This document shows, piece by piece, positions 52,139 to 61,463 of a stretch of 64,000 nt of DNA. The position numbers were made by a program, and so were the translations under genes. Every line of letters begins with the position of its first letter. The stretch's first letter is position 1. The notes beneath the pieces are model-generated. The model ran no database searches. It was not told the origin of the DNA and worked only from the letters and a program-made list of their open reading frames with translations. Origin of the DNA: Mycobacterium sp. Aquia_216 (GTDB lineage: Bacteria > Actinomycetota > Actinomycetes > Mycobacteriales > Mycobacteriaceae); assembly GCF_026723865.1 (NCBI RefSeq), contig NZ_CP113529.1:4836001-4900000 (forward strand), in the 5' to 3' direction.

Positions 52139-53822
52139 CATCGTCGGGGTGACGCGCCGACCGAGAGCCCGCAAGCTCGCGGTGCTGGCGTTGGCGCTCG
52201 TGGTGATGGTCACCGGATGTTCGAGTGGCTACCAGGATCTGCCGGAGACCCGGGCAGCCCAGGTCGGCGCTACCAGCGACATGAATCCGCAGGACCCGGC
52301 GACGCTGCGTGACGGTGGCAACCTGCGGCTCCCGCTGTCGGAGTTCCCGGACAATTTCAACCAGTTGAACATCGATGGCAATACCTCTGACACCGCCGCG
52401 GTTCTGGGGGCCACGCTGCCGGGGGCGTTCATGACCCGCGCGGACGGGTCGCTGAACCTCAATACCGACTACTTCACCGGTGCCGAGCTGACCGGGGCCA
52501 ACCCCCAAACCGTCACGTACACAATCAATCCGAAAGCAACATGGAGCGACGGCACGCCGATCACGTGGGAAGACCTCAAGTCCGAGGTTGACGCGTGCAA
52601 CGGGCGCAACAAGAAGTTCTTGATCGCCAGCCGGGCCGGGTTCGAACGCGTGAAATCGGTGACCAGAGGTGTCGACGACCGGCAGGCAGTGGTCACCTTC
52701 TCCGATCCGTATGCCGAATGGCGCGGAATGTTCGCCGGCGGCATCCAGCCGCGCACCATGACAGCCAACCCGGAGGTCTTCAACAAGGGCCAGCTCGAAG
52801 CTCCTGGCCCGTCGGCCGGCCCCTTCATCGTGTCCACGATCGATCGGACCGCGCAGCGCATCGTGTTGACCCGCAATCCACGATGGTGGGGCAGGAAGCC
52901 GCGACTGGATTCGATCACCTTCCTGGTGCTCGACACATCCGCCATCATCCCCGCGCTGCAGAACAAGGCAATCGATGCCGCCGGCATCACCACGCTCGAC
53001 GATATGGTGACCGCCCAGCGCACGCCCGGCATAGTGATCCGGCGTGCGCCGGCCCCCACCTGGTTCCACTTCACGTTCAATGGCGCCGAGGGGTCGATCA
53101 TGGCCGACGAGCGGTTGCGACTGGCGGTCTGCCAGGGTATCGATCGCCAAGCCATCGTCGATGTCGTCCAGCACGGCCTGAGCACCCATCCCGTGCCGCT
53201 GAACAACCATGTCTACGTGGCCGGGCAGGTTGGCTACCAAGACAACAGCGCGCCAGGCGCATACAACCCGGATAAGGCCCGAACAGCTTTGGATGCCATG
53301 GGGTGGAAGCTCAACGGGCCGGTTCGGGAAAAGGACGGCAAGCAGCTCGTCGTTCGCGACGTGCTCTTCGACGCGGCGTCCAACCGGCAGATTGCCATGG
53401 TTGCGCAGAACAGCCTGGCGCAGATCGGTGTGAAGCTGGTGCTCGACCTCAAAGCCGGCAGCGGCTTTTTCAGCCAATACGTCGGCGTCGGTGACTTCGA
53501 CATCGCCCAATTCGGTTGGGAAGGAAACGCTTTCCCGTTGTCCGCGCTTCCGCAGATTTACACCTCGGACGGTGACAGCAACTTCGGCAGGATCGGCGAC
53601 GCCGCGATCGATGCGAAGATCGCCGAGACATTGTCGGAGCTGGACCAGGACAAGGCGCGTCTTTTGGCCAATCAGGTCGACGCGATGATCTGGCAGGAAG
53701 GCTTCAACCTGCCGCTGTTCCAGTCGCCCGGCAACAGGGCGGTACGACACGATTTGGCCAATTACGGAGCTCCCGGACTGGCCGATGTGGACTACACCGC
53801 GATCGGATTCATGCGGAGCTGA
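52122..53822 (+). CDS. oppA: oligopeptide-binding lipoprotein OppA
   Basis: About 566 residues from the ATG at 52122. Lipoprotein signal ending VMVTGCSSG, then a family 5 solute-binding fold ([17 protein letters not shown]). Delivers peptides to OppBCD. The start overlaps oppD by 17 bp. The end overlaps the convergent hydrolase gene by 14 bp. Confidence 0.93.
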   Translation: MAARVNIVGVTRRPRARKLAVLALALVVMVTGCSSGYQDLPETRAAQVGATSDMNPQDPATLRDGGNLRLPLSEFPDNFNQLNIDGNTSDTAAVLGATLPGAFMTRADGSLNLNTDYFTGAELTGANPQTVTYTINPKATWSDGTPITWEDLKSEVDACNGRNKKFLIASRAGFERVKSVTRGVDDRQAVVTFSDPYAEWRGMFAGGIQPRTMTANPEVFNKGQLEAPGPSAGPFIVSTIDRTAQRIVLTRNPRWWGRKPRLDSITFLVLDTSAIIPALQNKAIDAAGITTLDDMVTAQRTPGIVIRRAPAPTWFHFTFNGAEGSIMADERLRLAVCQGIDRQAIVDVVQHGLSTHPVPLNNHVYVAGQVGYQDNSAPGAYNPDKARTALDAMGWKLNGPVREKDGKQLVVRDVLFDAASNRQIAMVAQNSLAQIGVKLVLDLKAGSGFFSQYVGVGDFDIAQFGWEGNAFPLSALPQIYTSDGDSNFGRIGDAAIDAKIAETLSELDQDKARLLANQVDAMIWQEGFNLPLFQSPGNRAVRHDLANYGAPGLADVDYTAIGFMRS

Positions 53823-55059
53823 GGCGCCGGCACAGCGGTGTCACGGCGGGCAGCGCACCCTCGGCGATCGCGGCCACCTCCACCGCCTTCCACAGCAGGC
53901 GTATGGCGGGCCGGGCCGGCAGGGCGTCCAGCGCCGATCCTTGACCGGCAAGCTTGTCGATGTCGCCGCGGCACACCGCCTCGGCGATCTTGAGCGCGGC
54001 GGACTCACGAAAGTCCACCGCGCTGTGCGCCATCGTCGGCAACGCCAATAGCAGCGCGTTCGGCACCAGCGATGCCACGCGCTCAGCCACCGACCGCGGC
54101 GTCACCAGGTCCCTGCCGCCGGAAACGACGACCGTGGGCCAATTGAACTTCGGCATCTCGGCCACCAAGTCGTACGGCTCCGCCTCGAAAGCATCTGATT
54201 CGCTGATGATTTCGCGTAGCGCCACTGCGGGGTCCAGCGGCAGGCCGTCGGGTTGGGACGCGTAGTCGAGTTCGCGGAACGCGATGCGACTCACCAGATC
54301 GATTTCGTGGTGGTACGCCACATTGAGACTGACCACGGCGGAGAAGCGGGACAGCAGCCGCCACAACACCATTCGGCCACTGAGCAACAAGTCGAGTACG
54401 CGATCCAGCAGGGGCACCCCGCCGTAGGCGTAAATGGTGGTGGCAACCTCCCCCGCCGTCCCGGTCATGCGCCCGGCGGCGATCAGCTGGCGGACCTTCG
54501 CCGCCAATGCGGCGGTTTCCGGTGTATCGCCGTCGACCAGCAAGCCACGGATCGCGTCGCGAACGAGCGCAATGTCGTGGCCTGACAGCAGCGGTGAATC
54601 GAGGATCATCGCGTGCACCCGCCCGGGATGGCGTACGCCGAAGCCGGCCGCGATATAGCTGCCGTACGACGTGCCGTAGATGACGGCGGAATCCACATGG
54701 GCGTCGTCGAGGACGGCGGCGATGTCGTCGACCACCTGATCGACGGTGATCGCTTCGGGCGGCAGGTCGGCGCCGGAGTCGTCATGACGCGACATACCGA
54801 TGCCGCGGTGCTCGATCATGATGATGTCGAGACCCGCGAGGGCGGCGCGCCGCCGCAGCCCCTTGTAGACCTGGATCGACGCCACTCCCGGACCGCCCGG
54901 GATGATGACCATCGGGTGGGCGGACTTGCGCCCGGCGCGGACGTAGAACAGATCGAACTCGTCGGTGCTGCCTGGAGATATCGGCCTGCGCACCGGACGA
55001 ACGCCGGGCATTCGCGCAAGCTTTTCCTGCACCCGGCGCCGTTTCGCGTTCATGGTCAT
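53809..55059 (-). CDS. alpha/beta hydrolase (proline iminopeptidase-like)
   Basis: 416 residues. Oxyanion region IIPGGPGVAS, nucleophile elbow YGTSYGSY (Ser near residue 130), acid in VVSGGRDLVTP and His in PTMAHSAVDF, the layout of S33 peptidases. No signal peptide. It lies next to the peptide importer and could cut imported peptides, though its operon direction is opposite. M. tuberculosis carries a different gene (Rv1279) at this position. Confidence 0.83.
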   Translation of the reverse strand: MTMNAKRRRVQEKLARMPGVRPVRRPISPGSTDEFDLFYVRAGRKSAHPMVIIPGGPGVASIQVYKGLRRRAALAGLDIIMIEHRGIGMSRHDDSGADLPPEAITVDQVVDDIAAVLDDAHVDSAVIYGTSYGSYIAAGFGVRHPGRVHAMILDSPLLSGHDIALVRDAIRGLLVDGDTPETAALAAKVRQLIAAGRMTGTAGEVATTIYAYGGVPLLDRVLDLLLSGRMVLWRLLSRFSAVVSLNVAYHHEIDLVSRIAFRELDYASQPDGLPLDPAVALREIISESDAFEAEPYDLVAEMPKFNWPTVVVSGGRDLVTPRSVAERVASLVPNALLLALPTMAHSAVDFRESAALKIAEAVCRGDIDKLAGQGSALDALPARPAIRLLWKAVEVAAIAEGALPAVTPLCRRLSSA

Positions 55060-55206
55060 CGCCGACCATTCTGCCGGGGTCGCTTGCGATCAGCAGCGCG
55101 GCTGCCTTCCCGCGGCACTCGTGGCCGCCGAGTCAGCCGGCGTTCTCGCGTCCGCGAGTACCGCAGTCGCCGAATCGGCGCGTGTAAGTCGGGACGACCC
55201 CGGGTC

Positions 55207-57828
55207 CTACACGTTGAGATCGATACGGTGCGCACCTTTGACGCTGTCGTAACGATCGGGACTACACGTCAACACGATCACCTGCCCGTGCGCACCGACC
55301 GTGTCGAACACCTCACCCATCTTCGCCAGCCGGTCGGGGTCGGTGAATCCCAGCGCGTCGTCGACCACGACCGGAACGGCGTCCTCCTTGGCGACCAGGG
55401 CGGCACCGGCCAGGCGCGCCAGGATCCCGAGTTGCTCCTTGGCCCCGCCAGACAGGGAGTCGTAAGGGACCGTCACGCCGTCCAGGGTTCGGCTGCGGAT
55501 ACACAAGTCGGTGTCGACATCGACCTCGAAACTGGGGCCGAAAACCGGACGGCCGAGACGCTGCAATTCGCTGCGATACGGCTCGACATAACCCAGCCGG
55601 GTGGTGTCGCGATGACGAGCCATCACCGAGCGCAGCAATTCTGCCGCACGGGCCCGGCCACCGATCCGGGTGTGCTGGCCGGCGGCGTGCTCGCGCTCGA
55701 TCTCCGCGGCGTCGAGCTTGCCCTGGCGTCCCTCGCTGCCGAAGACCGAGAGTTCGATGGTGAGCTCGCGCAACGCACGGGCAGCATCTTCGTACCGCCC
55801 GCTCAGCGACTCCGCCGCGTCCTTGGCCGCGGCCAATTCGGCGTTCACCGCGTCCGGCGCCGCGGCGGCCAACTCTTCGCCCAGTTCGACGGCTCGGCGC
55901 TCGGCGGTTGCCGCAGCCCGTTGCCCGGCAGCCGCCGACGAAGCGAGGTCCTCGTCACTCACCGAGGATCGCTCCTGGACCAGCTGAGCGGTGGCCCTAT
56001 TGAGCTCGGATCGTTGAGTTGCCGCTTCGTTGAGTAAAAGCGTTGCGCGGGTGGAGTTCTCGGCGAGCTGGGAGTCGGCGATGGCCGCGGTCCGGCGACG
56101 CGTCTCACATTCGGCTTCCGCGGCCAGGCGAGCGGCCTGCGCGGTGTCGAGTTCGGCACGAGCGGAAGCGACATCGGTAACGAACAGATCGGGCTCGGCA
56201 GGTTGACCGGCGCGCAGCTGCATCAGCCGCCCCCGGAGCTGGTCAATGTCCTCGTCGCCGCACAGGCCGGACAGCGTCGCGTTCAATTGGTCTCGGCTGC
56301 TCTGCAATTCGCGGCGGCGCTGGTCGGCCGCCCGTGCGGCACCGAGGTCGGCGACCTGACCGGCTGCCAGCGCTGCGGCCAGTTCTTGTTGTGCCGCAGC
56401 GTATTTCGACTGAACGTCAAGCGCCGTCGTGCCGGGAGTGATCCGTGCGGTGAGGACACCGGGAACCTCGACCTCGGTGGGACCGGTGGCTGTCGTCGAC
56501 CAGCTTTGCCCGGCCGACAACGACACCCGTTGTTGGCCGACCGCGAGTTCGATGTCGGACACGGCGGTGAACTCGACCGCCGCGGAGATCATCGCAAGCT
56601 GGTCACCGGCGCGGTCGACCGCGGCTGCGGCACTTTCGATTCGGCGTAGTAGCTGCTCGGTGAGGACGACCGCGGAAAGCTCCGCACCCACGCGGTCGCG
56701 GTCGCGCTGGGCCGCGTCGATCTTGGCCAGGCGGGCGCCCAACCGGTCGATTTCCTCGCGTTCGGCGAGCTGGTCGACGGTGCGGCGGGCGGATTCGACG
56801 CGGCGTTGCAGCTCCGCCAGCACCTGAGTGGCCTCCTGCAATGCCGCAGCCGCCGTCTCGGCGTCGGCCTGTGCCGCCGTCTGCGCGTCGGCGGCTTGCT
56901 GCGCTGCTGTCGCGGCGGCCGCGACAGCCGCTGCGCGAGTTTCGATCTCGGTCACCAAGCGCGTACGCCCGATGTGCGCGGCGGTCGCGGCGGTGCTATT
57001 GGCGACCGCGGCATCGGCGACCAGCTTGGCTTCGCGCGCCTGGCGAGTCAGCGCCGCGGTCTTGTCGGCAGCGGCCTGCGCGCAGGCCAAGCGCGGGCCG
57101 GCCGCCGACCGCAGCTGCGAGAGCTCGGCGACTTGCCCGGTCAGCACGGCGTGGCGACGCACCCGGTCGTCGACCTCCGCGACCGCCGCCGTGCACTCCG
57201 CGACCGCGGCGTCGGCGGCGGACAGTCGGGAGATGGCCGCGGCCCACTCCCCGGTAGGGCGTCCGGTGGGGGTGAAGTAGCGCCCGTACTCGGCGTCGAT
57301 CCGCTCGATGAGCAACGGCTCGTTGCCGGACAGCGCCGCCTCGTCACCGGCCGCGACATCGAGGGCACGCGAAAGCGCATCACACCCGGACAGATCCACC
57401 GCGGCCGTCGATGTGGCCTGCAGCACGCGCTGGGCGTGCCACAGGTCATTGTCCACCGTCTCGGCGAGCATCGACCGGACCCGTTCGTGGGCTTCGTCGC
57501 CGGTCAACTGCTCGCGGCGCGGCGTCAGCACGGTCAACTCCGTCTCGCACTTCTTGTGGAAGCGCTTGCGATAGACGAAACGATAAGTGCCGCTGCTGAT
57601 TTCAGCTGTCACCTCGGAGCCGACATCGCTGTTGGTGGGCTTGACCTGTTTGACGTCCTTTTTGGTCGAGCGGTCCCTGGATTCCAGCAGCAGGTCCAGC
57701 GCCTCGATCATCGACGACTTGCCGATCTCATTGGCGCCGCTGACCACGACCACGCCGTGGTCGGGAAATTCAATCTCGCGGTGGCGGATGCCGCGGTAGT
57801 TCGTCAAGACCAACCGGTGCAGCTTCAT
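55207..57828 (-). CDS. SbcC/Rad50-like ATPase (Rv1278 type)
   Basis: 873 residues from the ATG at 57828. N-terminal P-loop GANEIGKSSMIEAL, long Ala/Gln/Glu-rich coiled coil (about 200-750), then C-terminal signature LSGGAKEQLG and Walker B VPVVVDDALGF. The zinc-hook CxxC is not evident; one Cys pair near the middle (GLCGDED) has only one Cys. Acts with the SbcD-like partner upstream, whose stop it overlaps. Confidence 0.9.
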   Translation of the reverse strand: MKLHRLVLTNYRGIRHREIEFPDHGVVVVSGANEIGKSSMIEALDLLLESRDRSTKKDVKQVKPTNSDVGSEVTAEISSGTYRFVYRKRFHKKCETELTVLTPRREQLTGDEAHERVRSMLAETVDNDLWHAQRVLQATSTAAVDLSGCDALSRALDVAAGDEAALSGNEPLLIERIDAEYGRYFTPTGRPTGEWAAAISRLSAADAAVAECTAAVAEVDDRVRRHAVLTGQVAELSQLRSAAGPRLACAQAAADKTAALTRQAREAKLVADAAVANSTAATAAHIGRTRLVTEIETRAAAVAAAATAAQQAADAQTAAQADAETAAAALQEATQVLAELQRRVESARRTVDQLAEREEIDRLGARLAKIDAAQRDRDRVGAELSAVVLTEQLLRRIESAAAAVDRAGDQLAMISAAVEFTAVSDIELAVGQQRVSLSAGQSWSTTATGPTEVEVPGVLTARITPGTTALDVQSKYAAAQQELAAALAAGQVADLGAARAADQRRRELQSSRDQLNATLSGLCGDEDIDQLRGRLMQLRAGQPAEPDLFVTDVASARAELDTAQAARLAAEAECETRRRTAAIADSQLAENSTRATLLLNEAATQRSELNRATAQLVQERSSVSDEDLASSAAAGQRAAATAERRAVELGEELAAAAPDAVNAELAAAKDAAESLSGRYEDAARALRELTIELSVFGSEGRQGKLDAAEIEREHAAGQHTRIGGRARAAELLRSVMARHRDTTRLGYVEPYRSELQRLGRPVFGPSFEVDVDTDLCIRSRTLDGVTVPYDSLSGGAKEQLGILARLAGAALVAKEDAVPVVVDDALGFTDPDRLAKMGEVFDTVGAHGQVIVLTCSPDRYDSVKGAHRIDLNV

Positions 57829-58967
57829 GCCGCACCCCGATCCGTGAGCCGCAGCAAGAGCCCCAGGGCGGCCTGGGCGTCGGTCGCGGAGTCGGCGTCG
57901 GCCCCACGTGCGGTGGCCACCAGCTCTTCGACGGCCGCAGCGGCGAAGCCCCCGATGCCCAGATTCGTGAACTCGCCGTCGGCGGGTATCACCGCCAGCT
58001 CGGTGTGGCGTTCCCACAGGCCCAGCCACGCGAACAGCCGGGCGTAGCGGTCCAGGCACGCGTCGAGCGCGGCCCGGTCGGTGACCGTCAACGATCCCGT
58101 CAATGCCAGCCGCACCACGGTGCGCTCCTTCTCGGTCATCAGATCGAGATTCAGGTCGAGGTCGGCGATGTCGCGGCTGGTGTCGACCTGACGGTGCAAG
58201 GTGACAAACCGCCAATGACCGACGTGGCGGGGCGTCACGGAAACCGCGTTGGCTTCGTCGATGTCGACGACCAGGACGTGCCCCGGGTTGGACTCGACGT
58301 CATCGAAGTTCGTCACCTCCGGCGAACCTGAGTACCACACCCGTCCGCTGTCGCCGACCTGAGTGAGCGAATGCTTATCCCCCAATGCCGCATAGTGGAC
58401 CGCGCCTCGGTCCAGTGCCTCTTCGAGCCGGGCCAGCCGAATCAGCGACGGCTTCTCGCGATCGGGGTCGAGCATGTCGACGCCGCCGTGGGCGACGAGC
58501 ACGCGGGTGACCGGGCCCGTGTCGAGGCCGTCGAGGACTTCGGCCACCAGGTCGCTGGTCGGGGCCTTGGACCGCCACGGCGCAGCGACGATCTCGAGGC
58601 CCGGCCGCACCTGATGCGGGCCGGCGTGGTCGAGCACCACGACGTTGTCCGGGCATTCGGCGGTGAACAGCGCGCTGGTGAACACCGACGATGCGTCGAG
58701 CGGATCATGGTTGCCGGGCAGCAGGTAGACCGGAATACCGATGGCGCGCATGGATTGCAGCGACTGCCCGATCACCTTCGGGTCGAGCTGGTTGTGTTCG
58801 AAGACGTCACCGGCGACGACGACGAACTCGGCGCCCACCTCGGTCGCCAGGGCGCCCAGACCGGCGACCGCATCGCGCCGGGCGGCCGAATACCGCGGCT
58901 GGGCGTCGCCGGCCAGGAAGTGGCGGGTCATGCCCAGCTGCCAGTCGGCGGTGTGCAGGAATCGCAT
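57825..58967 (-). CDS. SbcD/Mre11-like phosphoesterase (Rv1277 type)
   Basis: 380 residues, calcineurin-like fold: VVAGDVFEHNQ, LLPGNHDPLD and LVAHGGVD. The first metal motif, normally DxH, reads TADWQLG here (His to Gln), a difference I also recall in the M. tuberculosis homologue. The partner ATPase follows with a 4-bp overlap, so they form a complex in DNA end or hairpin processing. Confidence 0.9.
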   Translation of the reverse strand: MRFLHTADWQLGMTRHFLAGDAQPRYSAARRDAVAGLGALATEVGAEFVVVAGDVFEHNQLDPKVIGQSLQSMRAIGIPVYLLPGNHDPLDASSVFTSALFTAECPDNVVVLDHAGPHQVRPGLEIVAAPWRSKAPTSDLVAEVLDGLDTGPVTRVLVAHGGVDMLDPDREKPSLIRLARLEEALDRGAVHYAALGDKHSLTQVGDSGRVWYSGSPEVTNFDDVESNPGHVLVVDIDEANAVSVTPRHVGHWRFVTLHRQVDTSRDIADLDLNLDLMTEKERTVVRLALTGSLTVTDRAALDACLDRYARLFAWLGLWERHTELAVIPADGEFTNLGIGGFAAAAVEELVATARGADADSATDAQAALGLLLRLTDRGAA

Positions 58968-59100
58968 CCCGGCGCCCCCTTCTGAAATGACGTGGCTATC
59001 AAGGCACCGCGAAGTCTAGGGCGGTTGACCGACAACTTCGGGGACCCGCACCGGCATGCCCCGGCGCAGTCTCGGTATCTGACCGGAGCGGGTGACTTTT

Positions 59101-59120
59101 TGCCCGCCTTTGAGCGACAA
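59101..59120 (+). repeat. 20-bp dispersed repeat, copy 2
   Basis: TGCCCGCCTTTGAGCGACAA, one mismatch from 40016-40035. It lies in the 250-bp gap before the 13E12 relic. Meaning unknown. Confidence 0.3.
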
Positions 59121-59232
59121 TCGGTGTGTTTCTTGATTGCTGAAAAAACTTGCGCCACAGCCGTTTCAGGAGTCACAGGCCGACGATTCCTGTCGGCGGG
59201 TGGGTTTAGTTTCGGGGTATGGGGTGATCGGC

Positions 59233-59619
59233 ATGGACTCGGAGATGCTGGTTAGCCGCGCGGAAGCCGCCCGCCGTATCCGCGACGCTGCCGACCTGGG
59301 CGAACGGTGTGGACTCACCGGTGAGCCGATACCGCCGGCGTTGGCGGTCACCGCTGCCGCGCAGCGAGCCGGAAAACTACGTGTCGAACACTTCGCTGGT
59401 GATCCGGCGCCTCTATCACCGGTTGCCCGTCTGCGCCGATGCCGACACCCGCGCGCACGCCGAAGCCGACCTGGCCCGCCGCCAACATCGACAACCTCAC
59501 CCTGGCCTGCGGCCCCCACCACCGCCTCCTGCAACCTCAATCGCGGCGAACCCCTACCAACGCCCCAACAAGCTGCTGCTCCGCGATGAGCGCGACGACG
59601 ACGCGGCCTAACAACCGTG
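59233..59619 (+). pseudogene. 13E12/DUF222-HNH family relic
   Basis: The N-terminal frame reads VSRAEAARRIRDAADLGER and LTGEPIPPALAVTAAAQ, typical of 13E12-repeat proteins. Soon after, the frame changes and an HNH nuclease tail appears: NIDNLTLACGPHHRLL in one frame and ANPYQRPNKLLLRDE in another. The whole middle, several hundred residues in intact members, is missing. A dead copy by deletion and frameshifts. Confidence 0.75.
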
Positions 59620-59636
59620 GTTAGGGATTGGTTAGC

Positions 59637-60149
59637 GTGAGCCACGTGACTTCTGAGCGCACCCTGCTGCTGATGCGGCATGCGAAATCTGGATACCCGC
59701 CCGGCGTCGTGGACCACGACCGGCCGTTGGCCCCCCGCGGCATCCGGGAAGCAGGGCTGGGCGGTGACTGGCTGCGCGCCCGTCAACCCGACATCGACGC
59801 CGTGTTGTGCTCCACGGCCACCCGGACCCGCGAGACCCTGGCCAACGCGGGCATCGATGCTCCCGTGCAATACCGCCAGCAGCTCTACGACACCACCCCG
59901 GGCACGGTGATCGACGAGATCAACCAGGTCCCGGACACCGTCGACACCCTGCTCGTGGTCGGGCACGAACCGACCATGTCTTCCCTGGCGATCGGCCTGG
60001 CAGGCGACGATGGCACCGATACGGCTGCGATAGAACGCATTTCGGAGAAATTCCCCACGTCGGCGATCGCGGTGCTCCGGGTGACCGGCGACTGGAAGGA
60101 CCTGCAGTTAGGACGCGCCGCGTTGACCGGCTTCCACGTCCCGCGCTGA
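59637..60149 (+). CDS. SixA-like histidine phosphatase
   Basis: About 170 residues from the GTG at 59637; a GTG three codons in is as likely. The phosphohistidine motif is LLLMRHAKSG; further catalytic residues in CSTATRTRET and VVGHEPTMSS. Family members remove phosphate from phospho-His proteins or small molecules. Counterpart of Rv1276c. Convergent to lprC with 6 bp between stops. Confidence 0.9.
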   Translation: MSHVTSERTLLLMRHAKSGYPPGVVDHDRPLAPRGIREAGLGGDWLRARQPDIDAVLCSTATRTRETLANAGIDAPVQYRQQLYDTTPGTVIDEINQVPDTVDTLLVVGHEPTMSSLAIGLAGDDGTDTAAIERISEKFPTSAIAVLRVTGDWKDLQLGRAALTGFHVPR

Positions 60150-60155
60150 ACCCCG

Positions 60156-60731
60156 CTAGGAGTTCGTCGAGAGCGTGAGCTCCATCAGCTTGAGGGCCTG
60201 CCCGCAGGCATCGATACCCGGCGCCTGCGGATTGACCCACCAGCCGACGACTCCTGCCGCGTCGCTGGCCACCCCACAGGCTCCGTTCGGGTCGTCCGGG
60301 CGCATCACAATCGAGTTCACCCCCGCGATCGTTCGCGTCTCGACCTTGTAGTGGAGGAAGTCGGCGACCTTGCGCTCTTCACTGAGGCTGCCCTGCTCGA
60401 ACCAGAACCGGGTGATATCGATCAGGCCAGCCGGGTTGGCCGCCTGCCAGCGGCAGATAGCGCCGACGAAGGTGCTCTGGATGTCGAGCGGATCGGCACC
60501 CACCGTCTTGGCCAGGATGTCGCTGGTCAGGACCTCACATTCCTTGAGCAGGTTCGGGTACTGCTGCTGGGAGTTGTTGTTGCGCGGCACGCCGCCCGCA
60601 CCCGCCTTGACGGCGTTACCCCCGATCGATCTCGAACAGCCGGTCAGGAGCAGCAGCGCGGTGATCAACACGGCTGCACAGGCGAGGGCGCCCTTGCCGG
60701 GCCGCCAGCCGGGAACCTTCGAATCTGTCAT
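60156..60731 (-). CDS. lprC: lipoprotein LprC (DUF3558)
   Basis: 191 residues; lipoprotein signal ending LLLTGCSRS, then a DUF3558-like domain (CEVLTSDILAK, GAICRWQA). Surface anchored, function unknown. The ATG overlaps the lprB stop by 4 bp. Confidence 0.9.
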   Translation of the reverse strand: MTDSKVPGWRPGKGALACAAVLITALLLLTGCSRSIGGNAVKAGAGGVPRNNNSQQQYPNLLKECEVLTSDILAKTVGADPLDIQSTFVGAICRWQAANPAGLIDITRFWFEQGSLSEERKVADFLHYKVETRTIAGVNSIVMRPDDPNGACGVASDAAGVVGWWVNPQAPGIDACGQALKLMELTLSTNS

Positions 60732-61279
60732 TTCGAGTTCGCAATCGATTGACGAGTCAGTTCTTTGGCGATGTCACACGGCGGCGGGAAGGGCTTTTGG
60801 CTGAAGCTGATCGACCACTCGATGAAGTCGTCCTGAAACTGGATGCCGACCTCGCACAGCGAGTCACCCAGGTTCGGCTCGTTGCCGACGGCGATGAAGC
60901 CGCTGTGGCCGTTGATGTTCACGTCGTCGACGCTGGCGCGCGAGAGCTCCTCGGTCTTGCGTTCGCGTCCGATCGGGCTGCCGCGGTACCACGAGAAGGA
61001 GAAGTGCGGTCCGAGGATACCGCCGCCGGCCAGCCACTGGCACCCCACGGAATTGCGGGCGGTGTTGGTCAGCCCGCTCATCTTGGTCAGTTCGGCCACC
61101 GCTTGGTCGCTGACACCGCCGCACTGCGGAAACATCGGTCCGTGCTGGCCCTCCGCGTTCCCCGGCGTCGACGAGGTCGTCGCACCCGGCTTGTTGTCGC
61201 CGGAACCGGAGCAGCCCGCAACCGTCGGGGCCAAGAGCGTGATGGCCGCAAGGGCTAGAGCCGTGAGGTTACGACGCAC
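60728..61279 (-). CDS. lprB: lipoprotein LprB (DUF3558)
   Basis: 183 residues from the GTG at 61279, chosen because it gives MRRN as in M. tuberculosis; an in-frame GTG at 61318 would add thirteen. Lipobox TVAGCSGS; DUF3558-like core with FPQCGGVS, SVGCQWLAGGG, CEVGIQFQ. Coupled to lprC. Divergent from the ABC exporter genes. Confidence 0.9.
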   Translation of the reverse strand: MRRNLTALALAAITLLAPTVAGCSGSGDNKPGATTSSTPGNAEGQHGPMFPQCGGVSDQAVAELTKMSGLTNTARNSVGCQWLAGGGILGPHFSFSWYRGSPIGRERKTEELSRASVDDVNINGHSGFIAVGNEPNLGDSLCEVGIQFQDDFIEWSISFSQKPFPPPCDIAKELTRQSIANSK

Positions 61280-61463
61280 CGCTACTCGGCTTCTGCTCAG
61301 CCTGCTGCTGGTCCACACGATGCACTGTAGCGGCAGCCCCGCGGGTCAACCACCGACGCGCCACCTGAGCAGGCATTTCAAAGTGTTTGCCGGACGCGCC
61401 GCGAGCACCCAACCGCCGGCGGTGTTCAGCGCCGAGCCCCGGGCCGTATGCGACAGTTACCAA

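Noticed and set aside
52059..53750. 563-codon minus-strand frame opposite oppA
   Set aside because: Antisense to a well-supported lipoprotein gene; no motif, start site or family likeness.
55207..58215. 1002-residue version of the SbcC-like protein
   Set aside because: The extra 129 N-terminal residues would overlap the SbcD-like gene and are Arg-rich shadow sequence; the ATG at 57828 gives the proper start.
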